The notes beneath the pieces are model-generated. The model saw only the letters and a program-made list of their open reading frames with translations. It searched no databases and was not told where the DNA came from. From assembly GCA_963844175.1 (NCBI GenBank), contig CAWJNE010000003.1, positions 1-64,000 on the forward strand: 64,000 nucleotides of DNA, written 5' to 3'. Numbering within the stretch: the first letter of the stretch is position 1; each line of letters opens with the position of its first letter. This DNA is from JALZMG01 sp963844175. GTDB taxonomy: Bacteria > Actinomycetota > Acidimicrobiia > Acidimicrobiales > Ilumatobacteraceae. A program made the translations under genes and the position numbers. Positions 35,567 through 44,370 of the stretch are shown one piece after another.

Positions 35567-36262
35567 TCATCGGCGGCCGATGCCGCCGACCTTCTCCTCG
35601 ACCAGCACCGTCGCCCACGGGATCGCCTCGAGGCGCTCGCGCGGGATCGGCCGGCCGGACACCACGGAGTAGCCGTAGGAGCCCTCGTTCATCCGCTTCA
35701 GCGCGTCGTCGATGTCGGCGATGGTCTGGCGGGCCTGCGCCGACAGGGCGAGATCGCGCTCGCGCTCGACGACCATCGTGTCGCCCTCGCCGCTCTCGTC
35801 GTCGAACTGGACGTCGCCCATCTCGCCCTCCTCGATCAGCGAGTTGGCCTCGTCCTCCAGCCGGATGGCCTGCCCGGTCAAGGATCGGCGCTCGGCCACC
35901 AACAGGTCCTGCTGCACCTTGAGGAACTTCACGTCGAAGTCCTTGGTGTACGCGATGCCGTCCTTGGTGCGACCCCGTGGCGCCGGGATGCCGTTGCCGG
36001 CGATCACCTCGTCGGCCGGTGCGGACGCCGCGCCCTGCGGCTTGGTCGCCGTCTTCTTCGCCGGCGCCGCCTTCTTCGCCGGTGCCGACTTCTTGGCCGG
36101 CGGCGCCTTGCTGGCGGCTGCCTTCTTCGGCGCCGATCCCGCGGCCGCCTTCTTCGCCGTCGTCGACTTCGCCGAGGCCTTCGCCGCAGGCTGCTTGGCG
36201 GGCTGTTTGGCCGCCTGCTTCTTGCTCGCCTGCTTGGCGGCGGACTTCTTCGTCGCGGCCAT
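35567..36262 (-). CDS. DksA/TraR-like protein with H1-like Lys/Ala tail
   Basis: A 231-residue protein. Residues 1-80 are Lys/Ala/Pro-rich repeats like a histone H1 tail. The rest is a DksA/TraR-like coiled coil (KVQQDLLVAERRSLTGQAIR to LALSAQARQTIADIDDALKR) ending in EGSYGYSVVSGRPIPRERLE, where the usual zinc cysteines of YGxCxxCGxxI are all replaced. It therefore should not bind zinc. DksA binds RNA polymerase; the tail may bind DNA or RNA (inference). Gene order next to lspA and ileS matches Streptomyces. GGGAGGT upstream is a strong ribosome site. Confidence 0.87.
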   Translation of the reverse strand: MAATKKSAAKQASKKQAAKQPAKQPAAKASAKSTTAKKAAAGSAPKKAAASKAPPAKKSAPAKKAAPAKKTATKPQGAASAPADEVIAGNGIPAPRGRTKDGIAYTKDFDVKFLKVQQDLLVAERRSLTGQAIRLEDEANSLIEEGEMGDVQFDDESGEGDTMVVERERDLALSAQARQTIADIDDALKRMNEGSYGYSVVSGRPIPRERLEAIPWATVLVEEKVGGIGRR

Positions 36263-36298
36263 GCCGTCAGGACCTCCCGGGCTGTGATCGAACGGGGG

Positions 36299-36304
36299 AC
36301 TCTA
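36299..36304 (-). promoter_or_regulatory. -10 box of the dksA-like gene
   Basis: TAGAGT on the minus strand. Its first three bases are the ileS stop codon TAG. The leader would be about 30 bases and contains GGGAGGT. Confidence 0.4.
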
Positions 36305-39300
36305 TCGGTGCGGCCCGTCGCCGCTGCGCCGTTCGATCGCCACTTCGGGAGTGTCCGTGCCGGCGTCGTCGACGTTCAGCTCGACGGCCAGCGTCTCGCC
36401 AGCGATGAGGTCCCGGTGCGTCACCGCCGCGGCGGCCCACGCCGGGTCGCCCCGCACGACGACGGCGATGCGATCCGTGACGGCGAGATCGGCGTCGCGC
36501 CGCGCCTGCTGGATCAACCGGATGAGGTCCCGGGCCCGCCCCTCCTGCTCGAGGTCCGGCGAGACGTCGACGTCGAGCACGATCACGCCGGTGCCTCCGT
36601 CGAGCGTGGCGCTGGCGCCGTCGCCCTCGGCGACCATCGTCAGCGTGTACTCCCCCGGCTCCAAGCGGTGACCGCCGGCGACCACCTCGTCGCCGTCGAG
36701 CGACCAATCGCCGGCCTTGACGGCGCGGATCACGTCCTGGGTGTGGCGGCCGAGGCGCGGACCGATCGTCGCCGGCACGACCTGCAGCACCTGGCCGGCG
36801 ACGGCGGTCAGGTCGTCGGTCAGCCGCACCTCGTGCACGTTCACCTCGTCGGCGATGATGCTGGCGAACGGCTGCAACGTGGCGGCGTGCGGGGTGGCGA
36901 CGATCAACGTGGCCAGCGGCTGGCGGACGCGGCGGCCGTGGGCCTTGCGCACCGACAGCGTGGCCGAGCAGACGTCGCGGACGTGGTCCATTGCGGCCAC
37001 CAGCTCGTCGTCGTCGAGGAGCGCATCGGGGTCGGGCCAGTCGGTCAGGTGCACGCTGATCCGGGCCTGCTCGTCGGCGCCATCGGGGTGCAGTCCGAGG
37101 TAGATCTCCTCGGCGACGTACGGCAGCAGCGGCGCGGCGACCCGGGCCACGACCTCGAGCACGATGTGCAGCGTGTCGATGGCGTCGTGGTCGCCGTCCC
37201 AGAACCGCTGGCGGCTGCGGCGGATGTACCAGTTCGTCAGCACCTCGACGAACGCGCGCAGCGCGGCGCAGGCGCCGAACAGGTCGTAGGCGTCCATCGC
37301 CGCCGTCGCGTCCTCGACGAGCCGCCGGGCCTTGGCCAGCACGTATCGGTCGAGGACGTGTGCGGACGCCTCGGCGGGCGGGCGGACGACACCGTGGTGG
37401 CCGGCGACGTTGGCGTACAGCGCGAGGAACGACCATGCGTTCCACAACGGCAGCAGCGCCTGGCGGGCCGTGTCGCGCAGCCCGGTGGCCGTGACGGAGA
37501 AGTCGCTGCCCCGCAGGACCGGCGACGACAGCAGGTACCAGCGCATCGCGTCGGCGCCGTAGCTGTCGAACACCTCCATCGGGTCCGGGTAGTTGCGCAG
37601 GCTCTTCGACAGCTTCAGGCCGTCGTCGCCGAGGAGGATCCCGTGGCTGACGCAGGTGCGGAAGGCCGGCCGGTCGAAGAGCGCCGTGGCCAGCACGTGC
37701 AGCGTGTAGAACCAGCCGCGGGTCTGGCCCGTGTACTCGACGATGAAGTCGCCCGGGTAGTGGCCCTCGAACCACTCGCGGTGCTCGAACGGGTAGTGCA
37801 CCTGGGCGTAGGGCATCGACCCCGACTCGAACCAGCAGTCGAGCACCTCGGGCACCCGGCGCATCGTCGCCCGGCCCGTCGGGTCGTCCGGGTTCGGTCG
37901 TACGAGCTCGTCGACGGACGGGCGGTGGAGATCGGTGACGGCGACCCCGAAGTCGGCCTCCAGCTCGGCCAACGACCCGTACACGTCGACACGCGGGTAG
38001 GTCGGATCGTCGCTGCGCCAGACCGGGATCGGCGACCCCCAGAAGCGGTTGCGGCTGATCGACCAGTCCCGGGCGTTCTCCAGCCACTTGCCGAAGCTGC
38101 CGTGCTTGAGGTGCTCGGGGACCCACGTGATCTCCTCGTTCAGCTCGACCATGCGGTCGCGGAACTTGGTGACCTCGACGAACCACGATGAGATGGCCCG
38201 GTAGACGAGCGGCTGGTGGCACCGCCAGCAGTGCGGGTACGGGTGGTCGTAGGTCTCGTGACGCAGCACCACGCCCTCGTCCTTGAGGTGGCGGATGACG
38301 TGCGGGTTGGCGTCGAAGACGTGCTCGCCCGACCACGGCGTCACCACCGAGGTGTACTGCCCGTGCTCGTCCATCGGGACGATCGTCGGGATGCCGACGG
38401 CGTTGCTGACCAGCTGGTCGTCCTCACCGAAGCCGGGGGCCAGGTGGACGATGCCCGTGCCGTCCTCGGTGGAGACGAAGTCGGCGGCGAGGACTTGGAA
38501 GGCCTGCTCGGTGCCATGGGCGGCGGTGTCGGTGAAGAAGTCGAACAGCGGGCGGTAGCGGCGGCCGACCAGGTCGGTGCCCCGCACCCGGCCGACGACC
38601 CGGGCCGCGCCCAGCTCGGCGGCGTAGGACTCGAGGCGGGCCTCGGCGAGGATCGACCGCGCCCCGTCGTGGTCGACCACGACGTAGTCCACGTCGGGAC
38701 CGACGGCGAGCGCCAGGTTGGCCGGCAGCGTCCACGGTGTCGTCGTCCAGGCCAGCAGGCGAGCGCCGTCCAGCTCGGACGGGCCCGAGTCGTCGGCGAC
38801 GAGCTCGAACCCGACGGTCAACGCCGGGTCCTGGCGATCCCGATAGACGTCGTCCATCCGCGTCTCGGTGTTGCTGAGGGGCGTTTCGCAGCGCCAGCAG
38901 TACGCCAACACCCGGAAGCCCTCGTAGATCAAGCCTCGGTCCCAGAGGGACTTGAAGGCCCACATGACGCTCTCCATGTAGTCGAGGTCGAGGGTCTTGT
39001 AGTCGTGCTCGAAGTCGACCCAGCGGGCCTGGCGTTCGACGTAGCGCTGCCATTCGTCGGTGTAGCGCAGGACGCTCGTGCGACAGGCCTGGTTGAACTC
39101 GGCGATGCCGAAGGCGGTGATCGCCGGGTGTCCGGCGATGCCCAACTCCTTCTCCGCCTCGACCTCGGCCGGCAGCCCGTGGCAGTCCCAGCCGAAGCGG
39201 CGGAACACCACCTGCCCGCGCATCGTGCGGTAGCGGGGGACGGCGTCCTTGACGAAGCCGGTCAGCAGGTGGCCATAGTGCGGCAGCCCGTTGGCGAACG

Positions 39301-39451
39301 GCGGCCCGTCGTAGAAGACGAACTCGTCGGCGTCGCCGTCCACCTCTCGCTGGGCGATCGATTCGAAGAACGTGTCGTCGCGCTCCCAGCGCTCCAGGAT
39401 GCGTCGCTCGAGGCGGGGGAAGTCCGGCTGCGACGGGACGCGCGGGTACAC
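36302..39451 (-). CDS. ileS: Isoleucyl-tRNA synthetase
   Basis: A 1049-residue class I synthetase, intact. The HIGH motif is PPFANGLPHYGHLL, the second motif is LKLSKSLRNYPDP, and the editing domain has WTTTPWTLPANLALAVG. KLSKSLRNYPDP is the eukaryote-like (type 2) version seen in many actinobacteria and linked elsewhere to mupirocin insensitivity. The GTG start at 39451 fits a TAGCCT box. It lies 76 bases after divIVA, with a long hairpin between them. Confidence 0.96.
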   Translation of the reverse strand: MYPRVPSQPDFPRLERRILERWERDDTFFESIAQREVDGDADEFVFYDGPPFANGLPHYGHLLTGFVKDAVPRYRTMRGQVVFRRFGWDCHGLPAEVEAEKELGIAGHPAITAFGIAEFNQACRTSVLRYTDEWQRYVERQARWVDFEHDYKTLDLDYMESVMWAFKSLWDRGLIYEGFRVLAYCWRCETPLSNTETRMDDVYRDRQDPALTVGFELVADDSGPSELDGARLLAWTTTPWTLPANLALAVGPDVDYVVVDHDGARSILAEARLESYAAELGAARVVGRVRGTDLVGRRYRPLFDFFTDTAAHGTEQAFQVLAADFVSTEDGTGIVHLAPGFGEDDQLVSNAVGIPTIVPMDEHGQYTSVVTPWSGEHVFDANPHVIRHLKDEGVVLRHETYDHPYPHCWRCHQPLVYRAISSWFVEVTKFRDRMVELNEEITWVPEHLKHGSFGKWLENARDWSISRNRFWGSPIPVWRSDDPTYPRVDVYGSLAELEADFGVAVTDLHRPSVDELVRPNPDDPTGRATMRRVPEVLDCWFESGSMPYAQVHYPFEHREWFEGHYPGDFIVEYTGQTRGWFYTLHVLATALFDRPAFRTCVSHGILLGDDGLKLSKSLRNYPDPMEVFDSYGADAMRWYLLSSPVLRGSDFSVTATGLRDTARQALLPLWNAWSFLALYANVAGHHGVVRPPAEASAHVLDRYVLAKARRLVEDATAAMDAYDLFGACAALRAFVEVLTNWYIRRSRQRFWDGDHDAIDTLHIVLEVVARVAAPLLPYVAEEIYLGLHPDGADEQARISVHLTDWPDPDALLDDDELVAAMDHVRDVCSATLSVRKAHGRRVRQPLATLIVATPHAATLQPFASIIADEVNVHEVRLTDDLTAVAGQVLQVVPATIGPRLGRHTQDVIRAVKAGDWSLDGDEVVAGGHRLEPGEYTLTMVAEGDGASATLDGGTGVIVLDVDVSPDLEQEGRARDLIRLIQQARRDADLAVTDRIAVVVRGDPAWAAAAVTHRDLIAGETLAVELNVDDAGTDTPEVAIERRSGDGPHR

Positions 39452-39457
39452 GCCGTG

Positions 39458-39463
39458 AGGCTA
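39458..39463 (-). promoter_or_regulatory. -10 box of ileS
   Basis: TAGCCT on the minus strand, last T 7 bases from the GTG. It suggests that ileS has its own leaderless promoter and no leader for a T-box. Confidence 0.5.
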
Positions 39464-39482
39464 GAGATCACGATCCCAAAGT

Positions 39483-39536
39483 CGCGAGTACGAACCGTTC
39501 GGCGTCAGTTCTGACGCCGATCCGTTCTTACTCGCG
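39483..39536 (-). terminator. Long imperfect hairpin after divIVA
   Basis: Three paired blocks: CGCGAGTA with TACTCGCG, GAAC with GTTC, TCGGCGTCAG with CTGACGCCGA, around a 2-base loop. The outer arm includes the divIVA stop codon TAA (39528-39530). This should end the division-cluster transcript ahead of ileS. Confidence 0.6.
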
Positions 39537-40397
39537 GGTTCCCCAGCCACGTTGGGCGGGCGCGGTGTCGACGTCGGGAGGCGGCAACACGTCGTCGTCG
39601 TCGGCGGCGGCCGCCTGCTCGGCCTCGGCCACCCGGGTGATCTCGCCGATCTCGGCGCTCTCGCCGTGCTCGGAGCCGGTCCCTGCTTCGGCGGCGTCAC
39701 CGGTCACCGGGATGGCCATCGTCGGCTCGGGTTCGCTCGGCTCGGAGGCCGCCGACAGCAGCGGGCGGCGCATGTCGGCCAGCCCGGCCGGGACCCGCTG
39801 GCACAGCGCCTGCAGCTCCGACGTCGCCTCGACGATCCGCTCCCGCTGGGCCATCACGAACTGCTCGAGGTGCTCGACGTCGGATTCGAGGAAGTCGCGG
39901 CGCGCCATCAGGGCCTGCACCTCGCCTTCCACGCGCACCCGCTCGGCCTCGCCGTCACGGCGTGCATCGACCTTGGCCACCTCGACCAGCTCGGCAGCCT
40001 CCGCCCGGGCGCCGTCGAGGCGACCGGCGGCGTCCTGCTGCGCGGCGGCGAGCAACCGGTCGGCTTCGACCTGGGCGTCGGCCACGGCCTGGTCGGCCGT
40101 GCGCTGGGCCAGCAGCAACGTGCGGGAGATGGTCTCGGACTCCTCGACGTGGGCCTTCGCCTCGACGGGTACCGGGGTGCCCGTCGGGGAGGCGTCGGAG
40201 GGCGCACCGCCCTGGGACAACTCCTGGAGTCGGGCGACGGCGGCGCGCGCCCTGGCCTCCATGGCCGTGGCCTCGTTCTGCGCCGTCTCCAGCGCGCCGG
40301 CCACCTCTTCGACGAAGGCGTCGACCTCGCCCTGGTCATAGCCACGTCGGGCCGCCTTGAAGCTGGTCTCTCGGATCCGCTGGGGGCTCAATGCCAT
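39528..40397 (-). CDS. DivIVA/Wag31-like polar growth protein
   Basis: A 289-residue coiled-coil protein. The N-terminal membrane-curvature domain is LSPQRIRETSFKAARRGYDQ then GEVDAFVEEVAGALE; long coiled coils span about residues 30-60 and 90-200, followed by an acidic, disordered end. In actinobacteria it marks the poles or septum and directs wall growth. It starts 3 bases after the sepF stop, so the two are coupled. Confidence 0.92.
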   Translation of the reverse strand: MALSPQRIRETSFKAARRGYDQGEVDAFVEEVAGALETAQNEATAMEARARAAVARLQELSQGGAPSDASPTGTPVPVEAKAHVEESETISRTLLLAQRTADQAVADAQVEADRLLAAAQQDAAGRLDGARAEAAELVEVAKVDARRDGEAERVRVEGEVQALMARRDFLESDVEHLEQFVMAQRERIVEATSELQALCQRVPAGLADMRRPLLSAASEPSEPEPTMAIPVTGDAAEAGTGSEHGESAEIGEITRVAEAEQAAAADDDDVLPPPDVDTAPAQRGWGTRE

Positions 40398-40400
40398 GGT

Positions 40401-41003
40401 TCAGCCTTCGTAGTCGTCGAATCGGTCGGCGCCCGCCGGGGCGGGCTTGAGCAGGTAGACGCCGGTCGCCACCTTCTCCATCGAGCCGTCCAACGAGTAG
40501 CAGACACCGCTGGCGAAGTCGATCAGGCGCCGGGCGACGTCGCGCTCGGTGTTCTCCAGGTTGAGGATCACCGACTGTCCGTCCTTGAACTTGTCCGCCA
40601 CCTCTTGGGCCTGGTCGAACCGGCGGGGCCGCACGGTCGCCGGCTCACCGGGGGTGTTGCCCGCGGGGGCGGCCGAGCCACGCGTCGCCGTCGAGCGCGG
40701 CTGCGGGCGGGACACGGTCCCCGACTCCTCGAGGGACGGCTGGCCGGTGCGCCGCACCGGGGACTCGAAGTCCCGTGACGGGAAGCTGGGCCGCGCCGGG
40801 GCACGAGCGGAGCTCTCGTCAGGTTCGACCGGCCAGTCGCGGTTGTTGGAGCTGGCGGACTGCCGGCTGGCGCGACCGTCCCCGCCCTCGCGGCGGCCGC
40901 GGCGCGCCGCGGCCGGTTCGGGCTCGTTCTGGTCCTCGTAGTCGTCGTAGGCGTCGTCGGGCCCGAGACCGAGGTAATCCATGGTCTTTTTCCAGATGGA
41001 CAT
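40401..41003 (-). CDS. sepF: Cell division protein SepF
   Basis: A 200-residue FtsZ anchor. The N-terminal amphipathic helix (MSIWKKTMDYLGLG) binds the membrane; a disordered linker of about 95 residues follows; the C-terminal core has ADKFKDGQSVILNLENTERD and RLIDFASGVCYSLDGSMEKV. It links FtsZ to the membrane in lineages without FtsA, and no ftsA is seen here. AGGAGGAA lies 6 bases before the ATG. Confidence 0.94.
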   Translation of the reverse strand: MSIWKKTMDYLGLGPDDAYDDYEDQNEPEPAAARRGRREGGDGRASRQSASSNNRDWPVEPDESSARAPARPSFPSRDFESPVRRTGQPSLEESGTVSRPQPRSTATRGSAAPAGNTPGEPATVRPRRFDQAQEVADKFKDGQSVILNLENTERDVARRLIDFASGVCYSLDGSMEKVATGVYLLKPAPAGADRFDDYEG

Positions 41004-41024
41004 CCGGTTCCTCCTGCGGCGCGC

Positions 41025-41030
41025 AGGCTA
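41025..41030 (-). promoter_or_regulatory. -10 box of sepF
   Basis: TAGCCT on the minus strand, 22 bases before the ATG, leaving room for the AGGAGGAA site. It would give sepF-divIVA their own transcript. Confidence 0.4.
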
Positions 41031-41153
41031 TCCCAACAGGTCCGACCCGACGCGGAGGCTCACTTGACGCTTTGGCCCCCGACCGCAGTGGGCGCGAGAG
41101 CCATCCCGTCGAGCGACAGCGAGACACGGCGCCGCTTCGGCGCCATCAGCGCG

Positions 41154-41768
41154 TCAGCGCGACCCGAACAGCGCGGTCCCGAGGCGCACTTCGGTGGCGC
41201 CCTCCTCGACGGCGACCTCGAGATCACCGGACATACCCATCGAGCACTGGCCGAGACCGAGCTCGTCGCCGAGGCGCCGCACCAGGCGGAAGCCGGGCCG
41301 CGCCGCCTCCGGGCCACCCTCGAACGGGCCGATCGTCATCAGGCCCTCGACCGTCAGACCGGCGGCCGTCGCCCGTTCGACGAGGGCGGCAACGTCGTCC
41401 GGCGGGCAGCCACCCTTGCTCGGCTCGTCCGTCACGGCGACCTGGACGAGCAGGCGAGCGCCCGGGACTCGGCGGGCCAGCTCGTCGATGAGCGCCGGTC
41501 GGTCGATGCTCTCCCACAGGGTCACCAGATCGGCCACGACGCGCACCTTGTTCGTCTGCAATCGGCCGATGAAGTGCACGTCGACGCCGCCGGCGACGAT
41601 CGCCTCGCGCTTGCCCACCAGCTCCTGGGCGTAGTTCTCGCCGATCGCCGTCAACCCTGCGGCGACCGCAGCGTCCACCGCGTCGGGCCCGAAGCCCTTC
41701 GTCACGGCCAGCAGGCGGACGTCGTCACCGCCACCGGCCGCCGAGATGCGCGCTCGCGCCTCGGCCAC
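41154..41768 (-). CDS. YggS/PLPBP family pyridoxal phosphate protein
   Basis: A 204-residue alanine-racemase-fold protein that binds PLP and helps vitamin B6 balance. The PLP lysine is in LLAVTKGFGPDAV; GENYAQELVGKRE, HFIGRLQTNKVR and SMGMSGDLEVAVEEGATEVR are family signatures. The first standard start is GTG 41768, but the natural N-terminus (TDPADVAARVAEARARI) extends 10 codons further to a CTG at 41798 that overlaps the ftsZ stop. Gene order ftsZ-yggS-sepF is conserved in actinobacteria, though pgeF and yggT are absent here. Confidence 0.93.
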   Translation of the reverse strand: MAEARARISAAGGGDDVRLLAVTKGFGPDAVDAAVAAGLTAIGENYAQELVGKREAIVAGGVDVHFIGRLQTNKVRVVADLVTLWESIDRPALIDELARRVPGARLLVQVAVTDEPSKGGCPPDDVAALVERATAAGLTVEGLMTIGPFEGGPEAARPGFRLVRRLGDELGLGQCSMGMSGDLEVAVEEGATEVRLGTALFGSR

Positions 41769-41794
41769 CCGCGCGGCGACGTCGGCCGGGTCGG

Positions 41795-42883
41795 TCAGCG
41801 GAGGAAGGACGGGACGTCGAAGTCGTCGTCGCCGCCCGGCTCCAGCGGGTCGGCCTCGTCCTCGGCGAAGAGGTCGGAGATCGAGCTCGGCGAGCGAGCG
41901 CCGGAGCGGTCCATCGCCGAGGAGCTGATGCCGTCGAACCGGTCGAAGCCAGCGGCGATCACAGTGACCTTGACCTCGTCACCCATCTCGTCGTCGATCA
42001 CCGTGCCGAAGATGATGTTGGCGTCCTGGTGGGCGACGCCGTGGATCACCTCGGCCGCCGCCGTCATCTCCATCAGGCCCATGCTCGACGGACCGGTGAT
42101 GTTGAGCAGCACGCCACGGGCGCCGTCGATGGCCGCCTCCAGCAACGGGCTGGAGATCGCCGCCTTGGCCGCCGTGATGGCGCGGTCGTCGCCGCTCGCC
42201 TGGCCGATGCCCATCAGGGCCGAGCCGGCCTGCGAGAGGACCATCTTCACGTCAGCGAAGTCGGTGTTGATCAGCCCAGGGGTCGTGATCAGGTTGGTGA
42301 TGCCGGACACGCCCTGCAGCAGCACCTCGTCGGCCATCTTGAACGCGTTGAGCACGCTGGTCTTGTCGTTGGCCACGGTCAGCAACCGGTCGTTGGGGAT
42401 GACGATGAGGGTGTCGACCTTCTCCTTCAACTTCTGCACGCCCGTGTCGGCCTGGACCGCCCGCCGGCGACCCTCGAAGGCGAACGGCCGCGTGACGACT
42501 CCGATCGTCAGGGCGCCGAGCTGACGGGAGACCTCGGCGATGACGGGCGCACCGCCGGTCCCGGTGCCGCCGCCCTCACCGGCGGTGATGAACACCATGT
42601 CAGCGCCCTTCACCATCTCCTCGATCTCCTCGTGGTGCCCCTCGGCGGCGGACCGGCCGACCTCCGGGTCGCTGCCGGCGCCGAGACCTCGCGTCAGGTC
42701 GCGCCCGATGTCGAGCTTCAGATCGGCGTCGCTCATCAGCAGCGCTTGGGCGTCGGTGTTCACGGCGATGAACTCGACCCCCTTCAGCCCGGCGTCGATC
42801 ATGCGGTTGACCGCGTTGACGCCACCGCCGCCGACGCCGATGACCTTGATCACGGCGAGATAGTTCTGGGGCGCGCCGGCCAT
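41795..42883 (-). CDS. ftsZ: Cell division GTPase FtsZ
   Basis: A 362-residue tubulin-like protein that forms the division ring. VIGVGGGGVNAVNRMI begins the GTP-binding domain, the tubulin signature is AGEGGGTGTGGAP, and the catalytic T7-loop region is in LINTDFADVKMVL. The C-terminal tail ends DDDFDVPSFLR, the peptide that binds SepF. GGGAGGT sits 6 bases before the ATG. A 76-base gap to ftsQ holds an inverted repeat and may contain a promoter. Confidence 0.97.
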   Translation of the reverse strand: MAGAPQNYLAVIKVIGVGGGGVNAVNRMIDAGLKGVEFIAVNTDAQALLMSDADLKLDIGRDLTRGLGAGSDPEVGRSAAEGHHEEIEEMVKGADMVFITAGEGGGTGTGGAPVIAEVSRQLGALTIGVVTRPFAFEGRRRAVQADTGVQKLKEKVDTLIVIPNDRLLTVANDKTSVLNAFKMADEVLLQGVSGITNLITTPGLINTDFADVKMVLSQAGSALMGIGQASGDDRAITAAKAAISSPLLEAAIDGARGVLLNITGPSSMGLMEMTAAAEVIHGVAHQDANIIFGTVIDDEMGDEVKVTVIAAGFDRFDGISSSAMDRSGARSPSSISDLFAEDEADPLEPGGDDDFDVPSFLR

Positions 42884-42909
42884 CAGCGGGACCTCCCTGT
42901 CAGTCGTAC

Positions 42910-42929
42910 GGCGTGCATCCTCGCACGCC
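42910..42929. promoter_or_regulatory. Inverted repeat upstream of ftsZ
   Basis: Perfect 7-base arms GGCGTGC and GCACGCC around 6 bases in the ftsQ-ftsZ gap, close to the ftsZ ribosome site. It could be an attenuator or operator that sets FtsZ level apart from the rest of the cluster. Confidence 0.4.
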
Positions 42930-42959
42930 GACGAGCGTTTTCGCGGTATATCGAGCGCA

Positions 42960-44370
42960 TCAGGACGTCGTGACCTCGTCGGTCGACACGTCGACCGTGC
43001 GCACGGCGCCGTCCTGGCCGATCTCCAGCCAGGTCTGCAGGCGGACGAGCTTGGCCACCAGGTCCTGGCTGGCACCGAACCGCACCTCGGTGCCCTCGGC
43101 CAGCAGCAGCCGCAAGTCGCTGCCATCGGCCGTGACGACGATCGACTCGGCGAGGGCGTCCATCGTCGGCGTCAGCGCATCGGCCAGGCTCGCCGCGGCG
43201 CGGAAGCCGGTCGGGGCGAACTGGCCGGGCGGGACGTCGGGCGCGCCCTCGGCCGTCACCACGAGCAGGTCGGCCGGCTGCTCGTCGACGAGCTCGAGCA
43301 CGCGCCCCTCGGGGTCGATGACCCGGAACGAGCCGTCCGGTCCCTGGTAGGCGGCCGTCGCCGTGCGCTCGCGCAGCTCGATCCGGGCGTCGTGGGGGAA
43401 GTCGGTGGTGACCCGGGCGTCCTGCACCCAGGGGATGGCCTCGAGCTGCGTCTCGACGGCGTCGGTGTCGACGCGCAGCACGGGGGTGCCGAGCAGCTCC
43501 TCGACGACGGCGTCGACCGCGGCCGGGTCGGCGCGGTCGGCGCCTTCCACGTCGACGTCCTCGACGGCGAACAGCCCCGACCCGAGCACGGCCAGGCCAC
43601 CGACGATCAGCGCGAGCAGGAAGAACACGATCAGGAACCACTTGAGGCGCTTGCGGCTCTTCGCCTTCTTCAGCGCCGAGCGCCGCTCGCGCACCCGCGG
43701 CTCGATGCGCGTCGCGGTGACCGCTTCTTCGATGGTGATCGCATCGGCGACGGTCGAGTCGTCGATGAACACCCGGCCGTCCTCGACGAGCGTGCCGGCC
43801 AGCGGTGCGGTCTCGTTGCCCGCCGCGGCGGCCAGCAACGGATCGCCGGCGGGGACCTGGCTCACGGACTCGGGCTCGACGTCGACCTCGACGTCCGCGT
43901 CGTGGTCGACGATCACGACGGTCGGCCGGGCGGCGGCTGCCGGCGAGGCGTCGGGTGGCAACTCGGCGGATGGCGGCCCGACGGGCTCCGGCTCGACGGG
44001 CTCCGGCTCGGCGACCACCGGTTCGGGCGACGGTTCGGCCTCGACGCCGTGGTGCGCCGCCCTCCTCATCCGCGGCGGGCTCGGCCAGCGGCACCTCGAC
44101 GAGCGTGTCCTCTGCGCCGTCGTACAGTCCGACGCCGCCGCCCTCGACCGCGCCGTCGTGCGCTTCGTCGGCGGGCTCGACCTCAGGTGCGGGCGCCGGG
44201 CGCGGCGCCATCGCCGGGCTCCCCGAGATCAGCTCGTCGACCTCGGGGCTGGTGAGATCGATGCGCTGCAACGTGGCGGCGTCGGTGTTGTCGGCGGAGA
44301 ACGCCCGCAGCAGCTCGTCGAGCACCTCGGCCGACGGGGCATCCGGCCCGGGGAGGTCGGCTCGCTTCAC
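42960..44370 (-). CDS. ftsQ: Cell division protein FtsQ, frameshifted in its N-terminal tail
   Basis: The frame ending at 42960 has a long acidic Pro/Glu-rich cytoplasmic part, one membrane segment (KWFLIVFFLLALIVGGLAVL), the POTRA domain (FAVEDVDVEGADRADP) and a beta domain with RIELRERTATAAYQG. This frame has its first ATG at 44069, which leaves 300 bases uncoded after murB. A neighbouring frame fills that gap: GTG 44370 overlaps the murB stop as GTGA and encodes an acidic stretch (AEVLDELLRAFSADNTDAAT). I read one gene with a shift near 44065. A separate short start at 44069 is the alternative. Confidence 0.85.

Noticed and set aside
39452..39527. T-box riboswitch upstream of ileS
   Set aside because: Actinobacterial ileS genes often have a T-box, but the gap is only 76 bases, no T-box core sequence is seen, and a -10 box 7 bases from the GTG leaves no leader.
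41128..41144. GGCGCC hairpin as a yggS terminator
   Set aside because: Six-base GC arms with a 5-base loop are frequent at this GC level, and nothing else supports termination there.
41060..41146. 28-codon ORF between yggS and sepF
   Set aside because: It starts 7 bases after the yggS stop but has no ribosome site; the region also holds a GGCGCC hairpin (41128-41144) and the sepF promoter. Too little support.
42883..44370. A separate 495-residue gene in the frame from 44370 to 42883
   Set aside because: Only the first 100 codons look like protein; after 44070 the translation becomes Arg-rich shadow of ftsQ. It is better read as the N-terminal part of a frameshifted ftsQ.
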